A DNA stretch of 64,000 nt from Gracilimonas mengyeensis (GTDB lineage: Bacteria; Bacteroidota; Rhodothermia; Balneolales; Balneolaceae): positions 62,001 through 126,000 of the forward strand of contig NZ_FXTP01000010.1 in NCBI RefSeq assembly GCF_900182705.1, written 5' to 3'. Below are positions 52,723 through 60,611 of this stretch, piece by piece. The notes beneath the pieces are model-generated. The model did no database searches, was not told the origin of the DNA, and was given only the letters and a program-made list of their open reading frames with translations. The number at the start of each line of letters is the position of its first letter. The first letter of the stretch is position 1. The position numbers and the translations under genes are program-made.

Positions 52723-53688
52723 ATGAATTTAATCGTTAAGGTAGGATATACCATTTTTTCTTTGGCTTTTGGTATGATTCTCCAGCAGGTAGCCGCTCAA
52801 GACTTCCCCCGCGATACGTCCTACACCCTCCAAAGCGCCTATCAAAAATATGTGAAGGACTATCCTGAGATTACCAAGGCTGATTCCATATCTTTGAAAG
52901 TGGTGGCGCGTGAATTGGATGTAGCATATAAAAACACAGGCCAGCGGGATTTGTCGCTCGATATTTTCTTTCCCAAAGACAAAGCAAAAGAATTGCTGCC
53001 TGCTGTGATTATGATCCACGGCGGGGGCTGGATTTCCGGAGATAAATCGCTGCTTCATCCGTTGGCGGCACATGTAGCGGCCCACGGATATGTAGCGATT
53101 ACACCCGAGTACCGGTTGAGTCCCGAGGCCCAATATCCGGCAAGCGTGTATGATATTAAAACAGCCATCAAGTGGGGAAGGGATCATGCGGGTGACTTTT
53201 TTATCAACCCGGAAAAAATAGCATTGCTGGGGACTTCCGCCGGCGGACAGCTGGCCGCACTCGTAGCCACCACACCCAATCAACCTAAATTTAAAGACCC
53301 TGCCGATACGTCTGATGCCTCGACGGACGTACAGGCCCTGGTAGATATTGATGGCGTATTGGCATTCATCCATCCTGTTTCGGAAGAAGGTGAGGTGGCG
53401 GGTAAATGGCTGGGAGGGAATGCAGTGCAAGCCCGTGACACCTGGCTGGAAGCTTCGGCCTTGACGCATGCCGGGGCGGAGACACCTCCTGCTTTATTTA
53501 TCGGCAGTGCCTATCCCCGTTTTTTGGCCGGTCGGAGAGAGATGACTGATATTCTGAACAGACATAACATCTATACCCGAACGTATATTTTTGAAGAAGC
53601 CCCACATTCCTTTTGGCTGTTTCATCCCTGGTTTGAGCCTACTCTGAAAGAAGTAACTGAATTTTTGGATCGGGTTTTGAAGGATTAA
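52723..53688 (+). CDS. Secreted alpha/beta-hydrolase (BD-FAE/esterase-lipase type)
   Basis: 321 residues with a signal peptide (about 1-25, VAAQ/DF). VIMIHGGGWISGDKS is the HGGG oxyanion motif. LLGTSAGGQLAALVA (G-x-S-x-G-G) holds the nucleophile Ser. HSFWLFHPW near the C-terminus supplies the His. Fits carboxylesterases of the BD-FAE/acetyl-xylan-esterase-like group. Substrate unknown. Single gene. Confidence 0.88.
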   Translation: MNLIVKVGYTIFSLAFGMILQQVAAQDFPRDTSYTLQSAYQKYVKDYPEITKADSISLKVVARELDVAYKNTGQRDLSLDIFFPKDKAKELLPAVIMIHGGGWISGDKSLLHPLAAHVAAHGYVAITPEYRLSPEAQYPASVYDIKTAIKWGRDHAGDFFINPEKIALLGTSAGGQLAALVATTPNQPKFKDPADTSDASTDVQALVDIDGVLAFIHPVSEEGEVAGKWLGGNAVQARDTWLEASALTHAGAETPPALFIGSAYPRFLAGRREMTDILNRHNIYTRTYIFEEAPHSFWLFHPWFEPTLKEVTEFLDRVLKD

Positions 53689-53794
53689 TCGCTAAGCCAA
53701 AAAAAGTTGGTTTGTTAATTCTTAAGCGAGCTAAGGAATAGCCTTCGACATAATGATGTCTGGCGAGCGGTTTGTGTAGCAGTTTTTTTTCATG

Positions 53795-54000
53795 CCTTGG
53801 CACTAACACCTCTCACAATCAGTGCAGGAACTAACTGCACTAATTGATCTCTCCTCAAGGAGAGACTATATCGAGATGGCATCAAAACTTCTATGCTTTC
53901 AGCCTAGAACTAAAATTAAATACTAGTACGGAAATTCCTCCCTTGAGGGAGGTGCCGGATTTTGCATGTCAAAATCAGCGGAGGGTGTTTGTGACCAAGG
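53795..54000 (+). repeat. Repeat A, copy 2 (206 bp, complete)
   Basis: CCTTGGCACTAACACCTCTC at the left and GGAGGGTGTTTGTGACCAAGG at the right. The hairpin in the first slot is AGTGCAG..CTGCACT instead of the TCCCGA pair of copy 1. CTCTCCTCAAGGAGAG and CCTCCCTTGAGGGAGG are identical to copy 1. The variable middle is unrelated. Confidence 0.82.
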
Positions 54001-54251
54001 GGAAAATAATTTCGTCCCATCAATTTCTTAATGTTAACAACAAATGCCTGCCGAGCGGTGATTTAAGAGCGCAAGCCATATAAGTCTCCCGACTTACGTT
54101 ACCATCTAACTAAGCAAGGTCGGGAGACTCGCATTGCTTGTACCTTCCAGTCTTCGCTTCGCTCAAGATTGAAAAGGTCTCACATCAAAATCAGCGATCA
54201 TCCGTACAATCTTTTTCATCAGCGTTTCATTACGCATTAACTATAGTGAAC

Positions 54252-54287
54252 AAAAAAATCCCGCTTCCATTGCTGAAAGCGGGATTT
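54252..54287 (-). terminator. Rho-independent terminator of dnaK
   Basis: AAATCCCGCTT (54256-54266) pairs with AAGCGGGATTT (54277-54287). On the minus strand a T run (54252-54258) follows. It lies 42 bases after the dnaK stop. Confidence 0.9.
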
Positions 54288-54328
54288 TGTATTTCGTTAT
54301 AAACGAGTTGAAGCTCTAAATCAGTGGC

Positions 54329-56302
54329 TTACTTCTTCTCGTCTTCGTCGTCAACTACTTCATAGTCGGCATCAACGGCTTCTTCGCCATCATCTTCTGA
54401 AGACTCAGCTTTGGGACCTTCAGCACCTGGCTGTTGACCCTGAGCGCCTGCGGCTCCACCAGCACCGGCTCCGGCAGCTCCTTGTTTAGCTGCTTCTTCC
54501 TGTGTGGCTTTATAGATTTCTTCAGAAGCACCTGACCATGCCTGGTTCACCGCGTCAATAGCGTCATCCAGTTCGTCGATGTTTTCTTCTTTATGCGCTT
54601 TCTCAAGATTCTCAACTGCTTCTTCGATGGCTTTTTTGTTCTCGTCAGAGATCTTGTCGCCATAGTCTTCAAGCTGCTTCTTGGTAGAGAAGATCAGGCT
54701 GTCGGCCTTGTTGAGCTTCTCGATGCGCTCTTTGATTTTCTTGTCTTCTTCTTCGTGCTCTTCGGCTGCTTTTTTCATCTTTTCGATTTCCTCTTCGGAA
54801 AGTCCTGAAGAAGATTCGATGCGGATGCTTTGCTCTTTGCCGGTTCCTTTGTCTTTAGCGGTGATATTCAGCACACCGTTGGCATCAATATCGAAGGTAA
54901 CTTCGATTTGAGGAACACCACGTGGAGATGGCGGAATACCATCCAAGTGGAAACGACCGAGGGTACGGTTGTCTTTAGCCTGTGCACGTTCACCTTGCAG
55001 TACGTGAATTTCTACACTGCTTTGATTGTCGGCCGCAGTAGAGAAAGTCTGTGATTTGCTGGTTGGGATGGTGCTGTTGGATTCAATCAGTGGAGTCATC
55101 ACGCCGCCAAGGGTTTCAATACCCAAGGTAAGCGGGGTAACGTCCAACAGAACAACATCGTCCACATCACCAGACATCACACCACCTTGAATAGCAGCAC
55201 CAACGGCTACTACCTCATCAGGGTTAACGCCTTTGCTAGGATCTTTACCAAAGAATTCTTTTACAGCTTCCTGGATTTTTGGAATCCGGGTGGAGCCACC
55301 TACCAGAATTACCTGGTCGATATCATTCTTGGTATAACCGGCATCTTTGAGCGCTTTTTTGCAAGGCTCGATAGAACGGTTTACAAGATCGTCAACCAGT
55401 TGCTCAAACTTGGAACGGCTCAGATCAATATTCAGGTGTTTAGGTCCTGAGTCGGTAGCCGTCACAAATGGCAGGTTAATGTTGGTTTTCTGAGAGCTTG
55501 AAAGCTCAATTTTGGCTTTCTCAGCAGCATCTTTGAGTCGCTGCATCGCCATTGGATCCTTACGGAGGTCAATGCCTTCATCTTTCTTAAATTCGTCGGC
55601 CAGGAAGTCAATAATACGCTGATCAAAGTCATCACCACCAAGGTGGGTGTCACCGCTGGTAGATTTCACTTCAAATACGCCATCACCAAGTTCCAGGATA
55701 GAGATATCAAACGTACCGCCACCAAGGTCATACACGGCTACGGTTTGATCTTCATCTTTCTTATCCAGGCCATATGCCAGAGAAGCGGCTGTTGGCTCGT
55801 TGATGATACGCTTCACTTCCAGTCCGGCAATTTTACCGGCTTCCTGGGTAGCTTTACGCTGAGCGTCATTAAAATAAGCAGGTACCGTAATAACGGCTTC
55901 GCTCACTTTTTCGCCCAGGTATTCTTCAGCTGTCTGCTTCATTTTTTGCAGTACCATAGCTGAAATTTCCTGCGGAGCATACATACGGTCTTCAATTTTA
56001 ACACGCGCAGTATTATCGTCGCCCTTTACAATTTCGTACGAAACCTGCTTGGTTTCATCTTTTACTTCGTCAAACATACGCCCCATAAAACGCTTAACGG
56101 ATGCAACCGTTTTTTCGGGGTTCGTGATGGCCTGACGTTTTGCCGGCGCACCAACCAGTCGCTCACCATCTTTGGTAAACGCAACAACAGAAGGTGTTGT
56201 ACGGCCGCCTTCGCTGTTTTGGATTACCACCGGCTCGTTGCCTTCCATCACGGACACGCATGAGTTGGTAGTTCCTAAGTCAATTCCTATGATTTTTCCC
56301 AT
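54329..56302 (-). CDS. dnaK: DnaK, Hsp70 chaperone
   Basis: 657 residues. [33 protein letters not shown] and [16 protein letters not shown] are the ATPase signatures. The substrate domain (about 385-505) and helical lid follow, then a Gly/Ala-rich linker and the acidic tail ending [10 protein letters not shown]. It lies 97 bases after hsp20; the spacer holds a G+C-rich imperfect hairpin (about 56350-56375). No CIRCE operator and no adjacent grpE or dnaJ are seen. Confidence 0.98.
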   Translation of the reverse strand: MGKIIGIDLGTTNSCVSVMEGNEPVVIQNSEGGRTTPSVVAFTKDGERLVGAPAKRQAITNPEKTVASVKRFMGRMFDEVKDETKQVSYEIVKGDDNTARVKIEDRMYAPQEISAMVLQKMKQTAEEYLGEKVSEAVITVPAYFNDAQRKATQEAGKIAGLEVKRIINEPTAASLAYGLDKKDEDQTVAVYDLGGGTFDISILELGDGVFEVKSTSGDTHLGGDDFDQRIIDFLADEFKKDEGIDLRKDPMAMQRLKDAAEKAKIELSSSQKTNINLPFVTATDSGPKHLNIDLSRSKFEQLVDDLVNRSIEPCKKALKDAGYTKNDIDQVILVGGSTRIPKIQEAVKEFFGKDPSKGVNPDEVVAVGAAIQGGVMSGDVDDVVLLDVTPLTLGIETLGGVMTPLIESNSTIPTSKSQTFSTAADNQSSVEIHVLQGERAQAKDNRTLGRFHLDGIPPSPRGVPQIEVTFDIDANGVLNITAKDKGTGKEQSIRIESSSGLSEEEIEKMKKAAEEHEEEDKKIKERIEKLNKADSLIFSTKKQLEDYGDKISDENKKAIEEAVENLEKAHKEENIDELDDAIDAVNQAWSGASEEIYKATQEEAAKQGAAGAGAGGAAGAQGQQPGAEGPKAESSEDDGEEAVDADYEVVDDEDEKK

Positions 56303-56399
56303 TGGTCTAAATCTGATTTTTATTGATTGTTATAATATTCTTTGTCTTTGCAACAGTGCCGACGCCAAGCGTACCGCACTTGTTTAAATAGCGGTAAAA

Positions 56400-56840
56400 T
56401 TAATTTACCGGGATTGATTGAGAGTCTTTTAAAGCTTCGGATTTGGGCATGGCAACAGTCAATACTCCGTTACGGAAGCTGGCCGAAATCTCGGCAGCAT
56501 TGACGTCTTGTGGAACAGCAAAGGAGCGGGCAAAAGCACCGCGTTTGCGTTCCTGACGTTTAAACTCTTCACCGTCACCGGCTGTAATTTCGCGTTCACC
56601 TTTAATGGTGAGTACACTGTTCTTTAAAGCAATGCCGATTTCTTTTTTTGAGAGACCCGGCAGATCAATCAAAATTTTGAACTCATCCTCGCTTTCAATA
56701 ATGTCGCAATCGGGAGCAAAGTCTTTGTCCTCGTTTGCCAGCGGCACCACTTTCTCCACAAACTGCTGGATGTCTTTACCCAGCTTGGAAAGGTGTCGCT
56801 CAATTTCGATACCAAATTCTGTGAAATCTCCCATGTGCAT
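56400..56840 (-). CDS. Hsp20/alpha-crystallin small heat-shock protein
   Basis: 146 residues. The alpha-crystallin domain (about 42-135) has FKILIDLPGLSKKEIGIALKNSVLTIKGERE and the closing A-x-x-x-n-G-V-L motif ISASFRNGVLTVAMPK. A short C-terminal extension holds SIPVN (I-x-V oligomerisation motif form). An ATP-independent holdase that passes substrates to DnaK; its position upstream of dnaK suggests joint heat-shock expression. Confidence 0.93.
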   Translation of the reverse strand: MHMGDFTEFGIEIERHLSKLGKDIQQFVEKVVPLANEDKDFAPDCDIIESEDEFKILIDLPGLSKKEIGIALKNSVLTIKGEREITAGDGEEFKRQERKRGAFARSFAVPQDVNAAEISASFRNGVLTVAMPKSEALKDSQSIPVN

Positions 56841-57598
56841 AAATATTCATTTCAGTTCATTGGGTGTAATGCAATAGCAATGCCAACTTCGGACAGGTAA
56901 TGGAAAACTGACGTATTGACGGACGGAATGTCAGGAAGTGATGGAATGATTGGGTGATAGGGTAATATGGTGTTATGGTGAGTTAATACTTGATGCTTCC
57001 CCTGCTTTGGCTAACATCCTCCGTGTGTTTTGATAAATCAAAACCCGGCACCTTCCTTCATGAATAGTTCGGGACAAGCTAGGGAGGACGATAGAATCTC
57101 GAACATTGAACAAAGAATATTGAATATCGAAGTGTTCGTTTGGAATTTATTAGCCAACTCTGAATTCAGCTTCAAGTTTTAAATACAAACTTGGAAAGTC
57201 TCTCCTTTGCTTGTCCCGTACCGACAGGTCGGGGAGGAGAGTACGGCTTCAGCCGGGAGAGGTGTTGGTGCCAAGGATTACCATGTCTTCTTAACTCCCG
57301 CTTCAAACTGTGATATCTGTGATTTTGTGATGCATTGTGATATTGTCATTGATAATCAGCAGAACTACACACAGTTAATTGTCAGATAAACGATTAAAAG
57401 TCACGAGAAGCTGGAGCATCTCCGCATGCATTACGAAGGAGGACCTTCATAACGAGACCAAAAATGCATTCAATCACCAAATCACTAAATCACCATATTA
57501 CCATATCACTTTACCATTGCAAATGAGTCTCGCTTTGTCTTTATTTGAAAAAAGCGTTTCTGATATCATCTGCTTTATCAAAATCAAATCTTGCCTAT
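56841..57598. repeat. Gap with repeat A copy 3
   Basis: About 750 bp without a supported gene. Repeat A copy 3 is at 57005-57276. The 57277-57598 part is A+T-rich and carries only short tandem-like phrases (ATCACCAAATCACTAAATCACCATATTACCATATCAC, shown here only in part: ATCACTAAATCACCAT at about 57477-57510). It presumably contains the hsp20 promoter on the left and that of the PhoH-like gene on the right. Confidence 0.6.
57005..57276 (-). repeat. Repeat A, copy 3 (272 bp, inverted)
   Basis: Reads CTTTGGCTAACATCCTCC at its left and GAGAGGTGTTGGTGCCAAGG at its right, i.e. the opposite orientation to copies 1 and 2. Both CTCTCC/GGAGAG and CCTTCC/GGAGG stems are kept but their loops contain inserts (e.g. 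CCCGTACCGACAGGTCGGG). The middle carries the CGAACATTGAACAAAGAATA-type module also seen in copy 1. Confidence 0.78.
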
Positions 57599-58930
57599 AT
57601 GCCTAAGAAGAAAGAGAAGAAGATCTTTGTACTCGATACTTCGGTTTTGCTCTACGATTATGAAGCCGTACGAAATTTTGAAAAGAACGATGTAGCTATT
57701 CCCATCACGGTGCTTGAAGAACTGGATACCTTTAAAAAAGGCAACAATGTTATCAACCTGCATGCCCGTGAGTTTATCCGCTACCTTGACAGTATTTCGG
57801 ATGCCAATATGCTCCAAAACTGGATTTCATTAAACGGTCGTTCTCATGGTAAACTACGGGTTATTGCCAATGGTGAAAATTCGCTGGATGCTACTAAAGT
57901 GTATGGTTCCGATAAAAATGATCACCGTATTATCAATACGGCCCTTCACTTAAAGGAAGAACACCCGGGCAAACGGGTGATACTGGTATCCAAAGATATC
58001 AATCTGCGCCTGAAAGCCCGGGCGCTGAACCTGGAGGCCGAAGATTATGAAACCATGCAGATCAAGGATGTGGAGCATCTGTACCGAGGGAAGACGGAGC
58101 TGCAAATCAACGATCCTTCTGTTATTAGCGAGTTTTATGATAAAGGCAGAATGGCACCAGCTGACTTGATGGAAGAAGAGCCCGTGGCCAATCACTATTA
58201 TATCATGAAAAGTCATGGCGCATCGGCACTGGGCTGGTATAATTCCCAATCAAAAATGGTGGAAGTGGTTGAAAACCAGCAAGCTTATGGTATCAAACCA
58301 AGGAATGCCGAACAGACGTTTGCTTTGCATGCGTTATTTAACCCGGAAATACTGCTAACAACTATTACGGGTTCGGCCGGTACGGGTAAAACGCTTTTGG
58401 CCCTTGCCAGTGCGCTGGAGCAGCGTAGTGATTTCAAACAAATTTACCTGGCGCGCCCCATCGTTCCGCTTAGTAACAAAGACATTGGTTACCTTCCCGG
58501 GGATGCCAGTGCCAAGATTGATCCCTACATGCAGCCGCTGTGGGATAACCTGAGTTTCATCAAAAATCAATACAAAGAAAGCAGCAAGAATTTCAAAAAG
58601 ATTGATGAGATGCTGCAAACCGATAAACTCAGGATTGTACCATTGGCCTACATCCGCGGGCGCAGCCTCTCTAATGTGATTTTTATTATTGATGAGGCGC
58701 AAAATCTCACACCTCATGAAGTAAAGACCATTATTACGCGGGCCGGTGTAAATACCAAAGTGGTGTTTACGGGAGATATATTCCAAATCGATACTCCTTA
58801 CCTGGATGCCCAAAGTAACGGGCTAAGCTACCTGGTTGATCGCATGAACAATAACGAGATGTATGCCCACATCAACCTGGAGAAAGGGGAGCGGTCAGAA
58901 CTGGCCAATCTGGCTTCAAAACTTTTATAG
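57599..58930 (+). CDS. PIN domain-PhoH ATPase fusion (YlaK-like)
   Basis: 443 residues from the ATG at 57599 (MPKKKEKKIFVLDTSVLLYD). N-terminal PIN nuclease domain (about 8-150) with Asp/Glu residues at FVLDTSVLL, VLEELD and NDHRIINTA. C-terminal PhoH/RecD-like ATPase with Walker A TGSAGTGKTLLALASAL (about 270-286) and Walker B VIFIIDEAQNLTPHEVKTIITR. PIN-PhoH proteins are thought to be ATP-driven RNA helicase-nucleases. Single gene. Confidence 0.9.
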   Translation: MPKKKEKKIFVLDTSVLLYDYEAVRNFEKNDVAIPITVLEELDTFKKGNNVINLHAREFIRYLDSISDANMLQNWISLNGRSHGKLRVIANGENSLDATKVYGSDKNDHRIINTALHLKEEHPGKRVILVSKDINLRLKARALNLEAEDYETMQIKDVEHLYRGKTELQINDPSVISEFYDKGRMAPADLMEEEPVANHYYIMKSHGASALGWYNSQSKMVEVVENQQAYGIKPRNAEQTFALHALFNPEILLTTITGSAGTGKTLLALASALEQRSDFKQIYLARPIVPLSNKDIGYLPGDASAKIDPYMQPLWDNLSFIKNQYKESSKNFKKIDEMLQTDKLRIVPLAYIRGRSLSNVIFIIDEAQNLTPHEVKTIITRAGVNTKVVFTGDIFQIDTPYLDAQSNGLSYLVDRMNNNEMYAHINLEKGERSELANLASKLL

Positions 58931-59000
58931 GTGGAAGGCGCAAGGTTTTAGGTTCAAGAAAACTACTTGCCTCTTGAACCTTACTACTTGTATCTAAACT

Positions 59001-59246
59001 TCATTCTTTTTCCGGACTGTGTAATTCTACATGAAACCGAAACTTTTCGCTTTCCAGAGACATGGTATCATAGAGGTCTTTAATGAGCTCAAAGATGACT
59101 TTAGGAGCTCCAATCACCGTAGTGGATAGATACCCGACTTCGATATCGACATCGTATTGGGCAAGATGTTCAAGCAGCTCCTGTACTTTTTCTCGGGGAT
59201 CTTGTTCAGAAAGTGGAATGTAAGTGAGCTGAGCAATGGTTTTCAT
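59001..59246 (-). CDS. MTH1187/YkoF-like thiamine-binding family protein
   Basis: 81 residues, one ferredoxin-like domain. IAQLTYIPLSEQDPREKVQELLEHLAQYDVDIEVGYLSTTVIGAPKVIFELIKDLYD (shown in full only by its elements: TYIPLSEQDP, VGYLSTTVIGAP, FELIKDLYD) follows the beta-alpha-beta pattern of this family, in which members bind thiamine or its precursors. No thiamine genes are adjacent, so the ligand is uncertain. Confidence 0.6.
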   Translation of the reverse strand: MKTIAQLTYIPLSEQDPREKVQELLEHLAQYDVDIEVGYLSTTVIGAPKVIFELIKDLYDTMSLESEKFRFHVELHSPEKE

Positions 59247-59367
59247 GAATAGGAAACTGATTTTATATTATAATTACTAAAAAAATAAACGTTTGATGAA
59301 GAAGTAAAGGTAAAGCAGAATTCATTAAGAGGCTAACAAAAGCTCAAACTCAAATTTCATAGCTACA

Positions 59368-59781
59368 ATGAAGGAACTATTTAAGGAATTTAAAAAATTT
59401 GTATCGCGTGGTAATGTTATCGAACTGGCAGTGGGATTGGTCATGGCTACTTATTTTGGAGCCATCGTCAAGTCATTTGTTAATGATATTATTATGCCGC
59501 CTGTAGGCTACCTGATTGCAGGAGTAGATTTTGCCGAGCTAAAGCTGAAGATAGGCAATCAAGTGCTGGCAGACGGTACCGTGGAAGCTATCACTATTAA
59601 CTATGGGGCCTTCATAAATACTGTCGTCACTTTTTTTATTGTATCAGCGGCCATCTTCCTGGTAGCGCGTACCTACAACAACTTCATGAAGAAAGAAGAA
59701 GCCAAACCCGAACCTAAACCTGTACCCCCATCCAACGAAGAAAAACTGTTGATGGAGATCCGTGATTTGCTAAAACAGTAA
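59368..59781 (+). CDS. mscL: Large-conductance mechanosensitive channel
   Basis: 137 residues. KEFKKFVSRGNVIELAVGLVMATYFGAIVKSFVNDIIMPPVGYLIAG is the N-terminal amphipathic helix and TM1 pore region of MscL. TM2 is at about 80-100 (FINTVVTFFIVSAAIFLVA), then a charged Pro-rich linker and the C-terminal bundle helix (NEEKLLMEIRDLLK). A homopentamer that opens on hypo-osmotic stretch. Confidence 0.96.
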   Translation: MKELFKEFKKFVSRGNVIELAVGLVMATYFGAIVKSFVNDIIMPPVGYLIAGVDFAELKLKIGNQVLADGTVEAITINYGAFINTVVTFFIVSAAIFLVARTYNNFMKKEEAKPEPKPVPPSNEEKLLMEIRDLLKQ

Positions 59782-59803
59782 GGCAAAATGATAAAGGATT
59801 TCG

Positions 59804-59811
59804 TATTTTTG
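59804..59811 (+). promoter_or_regulatory. Bacteroidota-type minus-7 box for tRNA-Pro
   Basis: TATTTTTG fits TAnnTTTG exactly, 33 bases before the tRNA. No clear minus-33 TTTG is seen at the usual distance. Confidence 0.5.
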
Positions 59812-59844
59812 AACAGCCTTTAAAAGGCTCAACAGCCACACCAT

Positions 59845-59918
59845 CGGGGCGTGGCGCAGCCCGGTAGCGCGCGTCGTTCGGGACGACGAGGTCGCAGGTT
59901 CAAATCCTGTCGCCCCGA
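59845..59918 (+). tRNA. tRNA-Pro (anticodon CGG)
   Basis: 74 bases. Acceptor CGGGGCG (59845-59851) pairs perfectly with CGCCCCG (59911-59917); discriminator A59918. D-arm GCGCAGCCCGGTAGCGC; anticodon stem CGTCG/CGACG around TTCGGGA, giving CGG; T-arm with GGTTCAAATCC. CCA is not encoded. A T-rich run follows (59920-59927) and may end transcription. Confidence 0.96.
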
Positions 59919-59977
59919 CTTTTTTTAGCTGAACAATCTCGTATTTAGCTTAATGGTGGTACAATCCGCACATCTTT

Positions 59978-60466
59978 TCAGCGAGTTCTCTTCATGGAAA
60001 AAACTTCGGTATGGGCTTCGCCGTTTTCAGTCATTTGCAGGGTGATGGTCATTTCAGTATCTGAGAGTCGTTCAAAACTCAGTCCCTTTAAGTCTATACG
60101 GTCCTTAGTATAACTAATCATCTCAAAGGTGAGCATCTCTTCTTTTTCTTCCCAGCCGGTTAAATCAGGATTGAAATGCTTTAGCTTAAGTCCGCTTTCA
60201 TCCAGTAGCATGAATTCATAGAATACCAGCTCACCATTATTATTAATATGCCGGTACATGCCCATCATAGTTCCATTGACTGGCGGTTCCCAGGTTTCAT
60301 GAGAGACTCCTCCAAATCCGTCCCCCGTCCATGACCCAACCAGCCACTGATAATCTTCAATAGAGAAGGCCTTTGTATCATGGGGTATATGGGAAGTGTA
60401 ATGGGTTAATCCTGCAACAGAAAAGACAGCCAAAATGAGCGCAGTAACAGAAACGAGTTTATTCAT
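59978..60466 (-). CDS. DUF6265-like exported protein
   Basis: 162 residues with a signal peptide or N-terminal anchor (about 3-20). WLVGSWTGDGFGGVSHETWEPPVNGTMMGMYRH and LVFYEFMLLDESG match the beta-barrel, lipocalin-like DUF6265 pattern (LxGxW..EtWsPP..GtMmGm.R). Function unknown. Single gene. Confidence 0.7.
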   Translation of the reverse strand: MNKLVSVTALILAVFSVAGLTHYTSHIPHDTKAFSIEDYQWLVGSWTGDGFGGVSHETWEPPVNGTMMGMYRHINNNGELVFYEFMLLDESGLKLKHFNPDLTGWEEKEEMLTFEMISYTKDRIDLKGLSFERLSDTEMTITLQMTENGEAHTEVFSMKRTR

Positions 60467-60611
60467 AGCATTCCCCTTTTATTTTGGTAGTACCTTTTCG
60501 ACGAAGTTCATAAAACTTTCCCATAAAAACTATACCCTTGCTAAACCATTATGCAACAAAGCTTAATTTTCGTTATTTACTTTAAAATTAACCATTAGCG
60601 CAAACCAGTTT

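Larger units (their letters stand above)
53689..54328. repeat. Gap with repeat A copy 2 and other palindromes
   Basis: 640 bp without a gene. Repeat A copy 2 spans 53795-54000. A perfect 11-bp inverted repeat AGTCTCCCGAC (54083-54093) / GTCGGGAGACT (54119-54129) has a 25-base loop. A degenerate repeat D fragment (AAAATCAGCGATCATCCGT) is at about 54186-54204. The dnaK terminator is at 54256-54287. Confidence 0.7.

Noticed and set aside
52729-53469. 246-codon frame antisense to the esterase gene
   Set aside because: The esterase frame has signal peptide and catalytic motifs; the antisense frame has none.
56303-56399. CIRCE (HrcA) operator before dnaK
   Set aside because: No TTAGCACTC-N9-GAGTGCTAA or near form is present.
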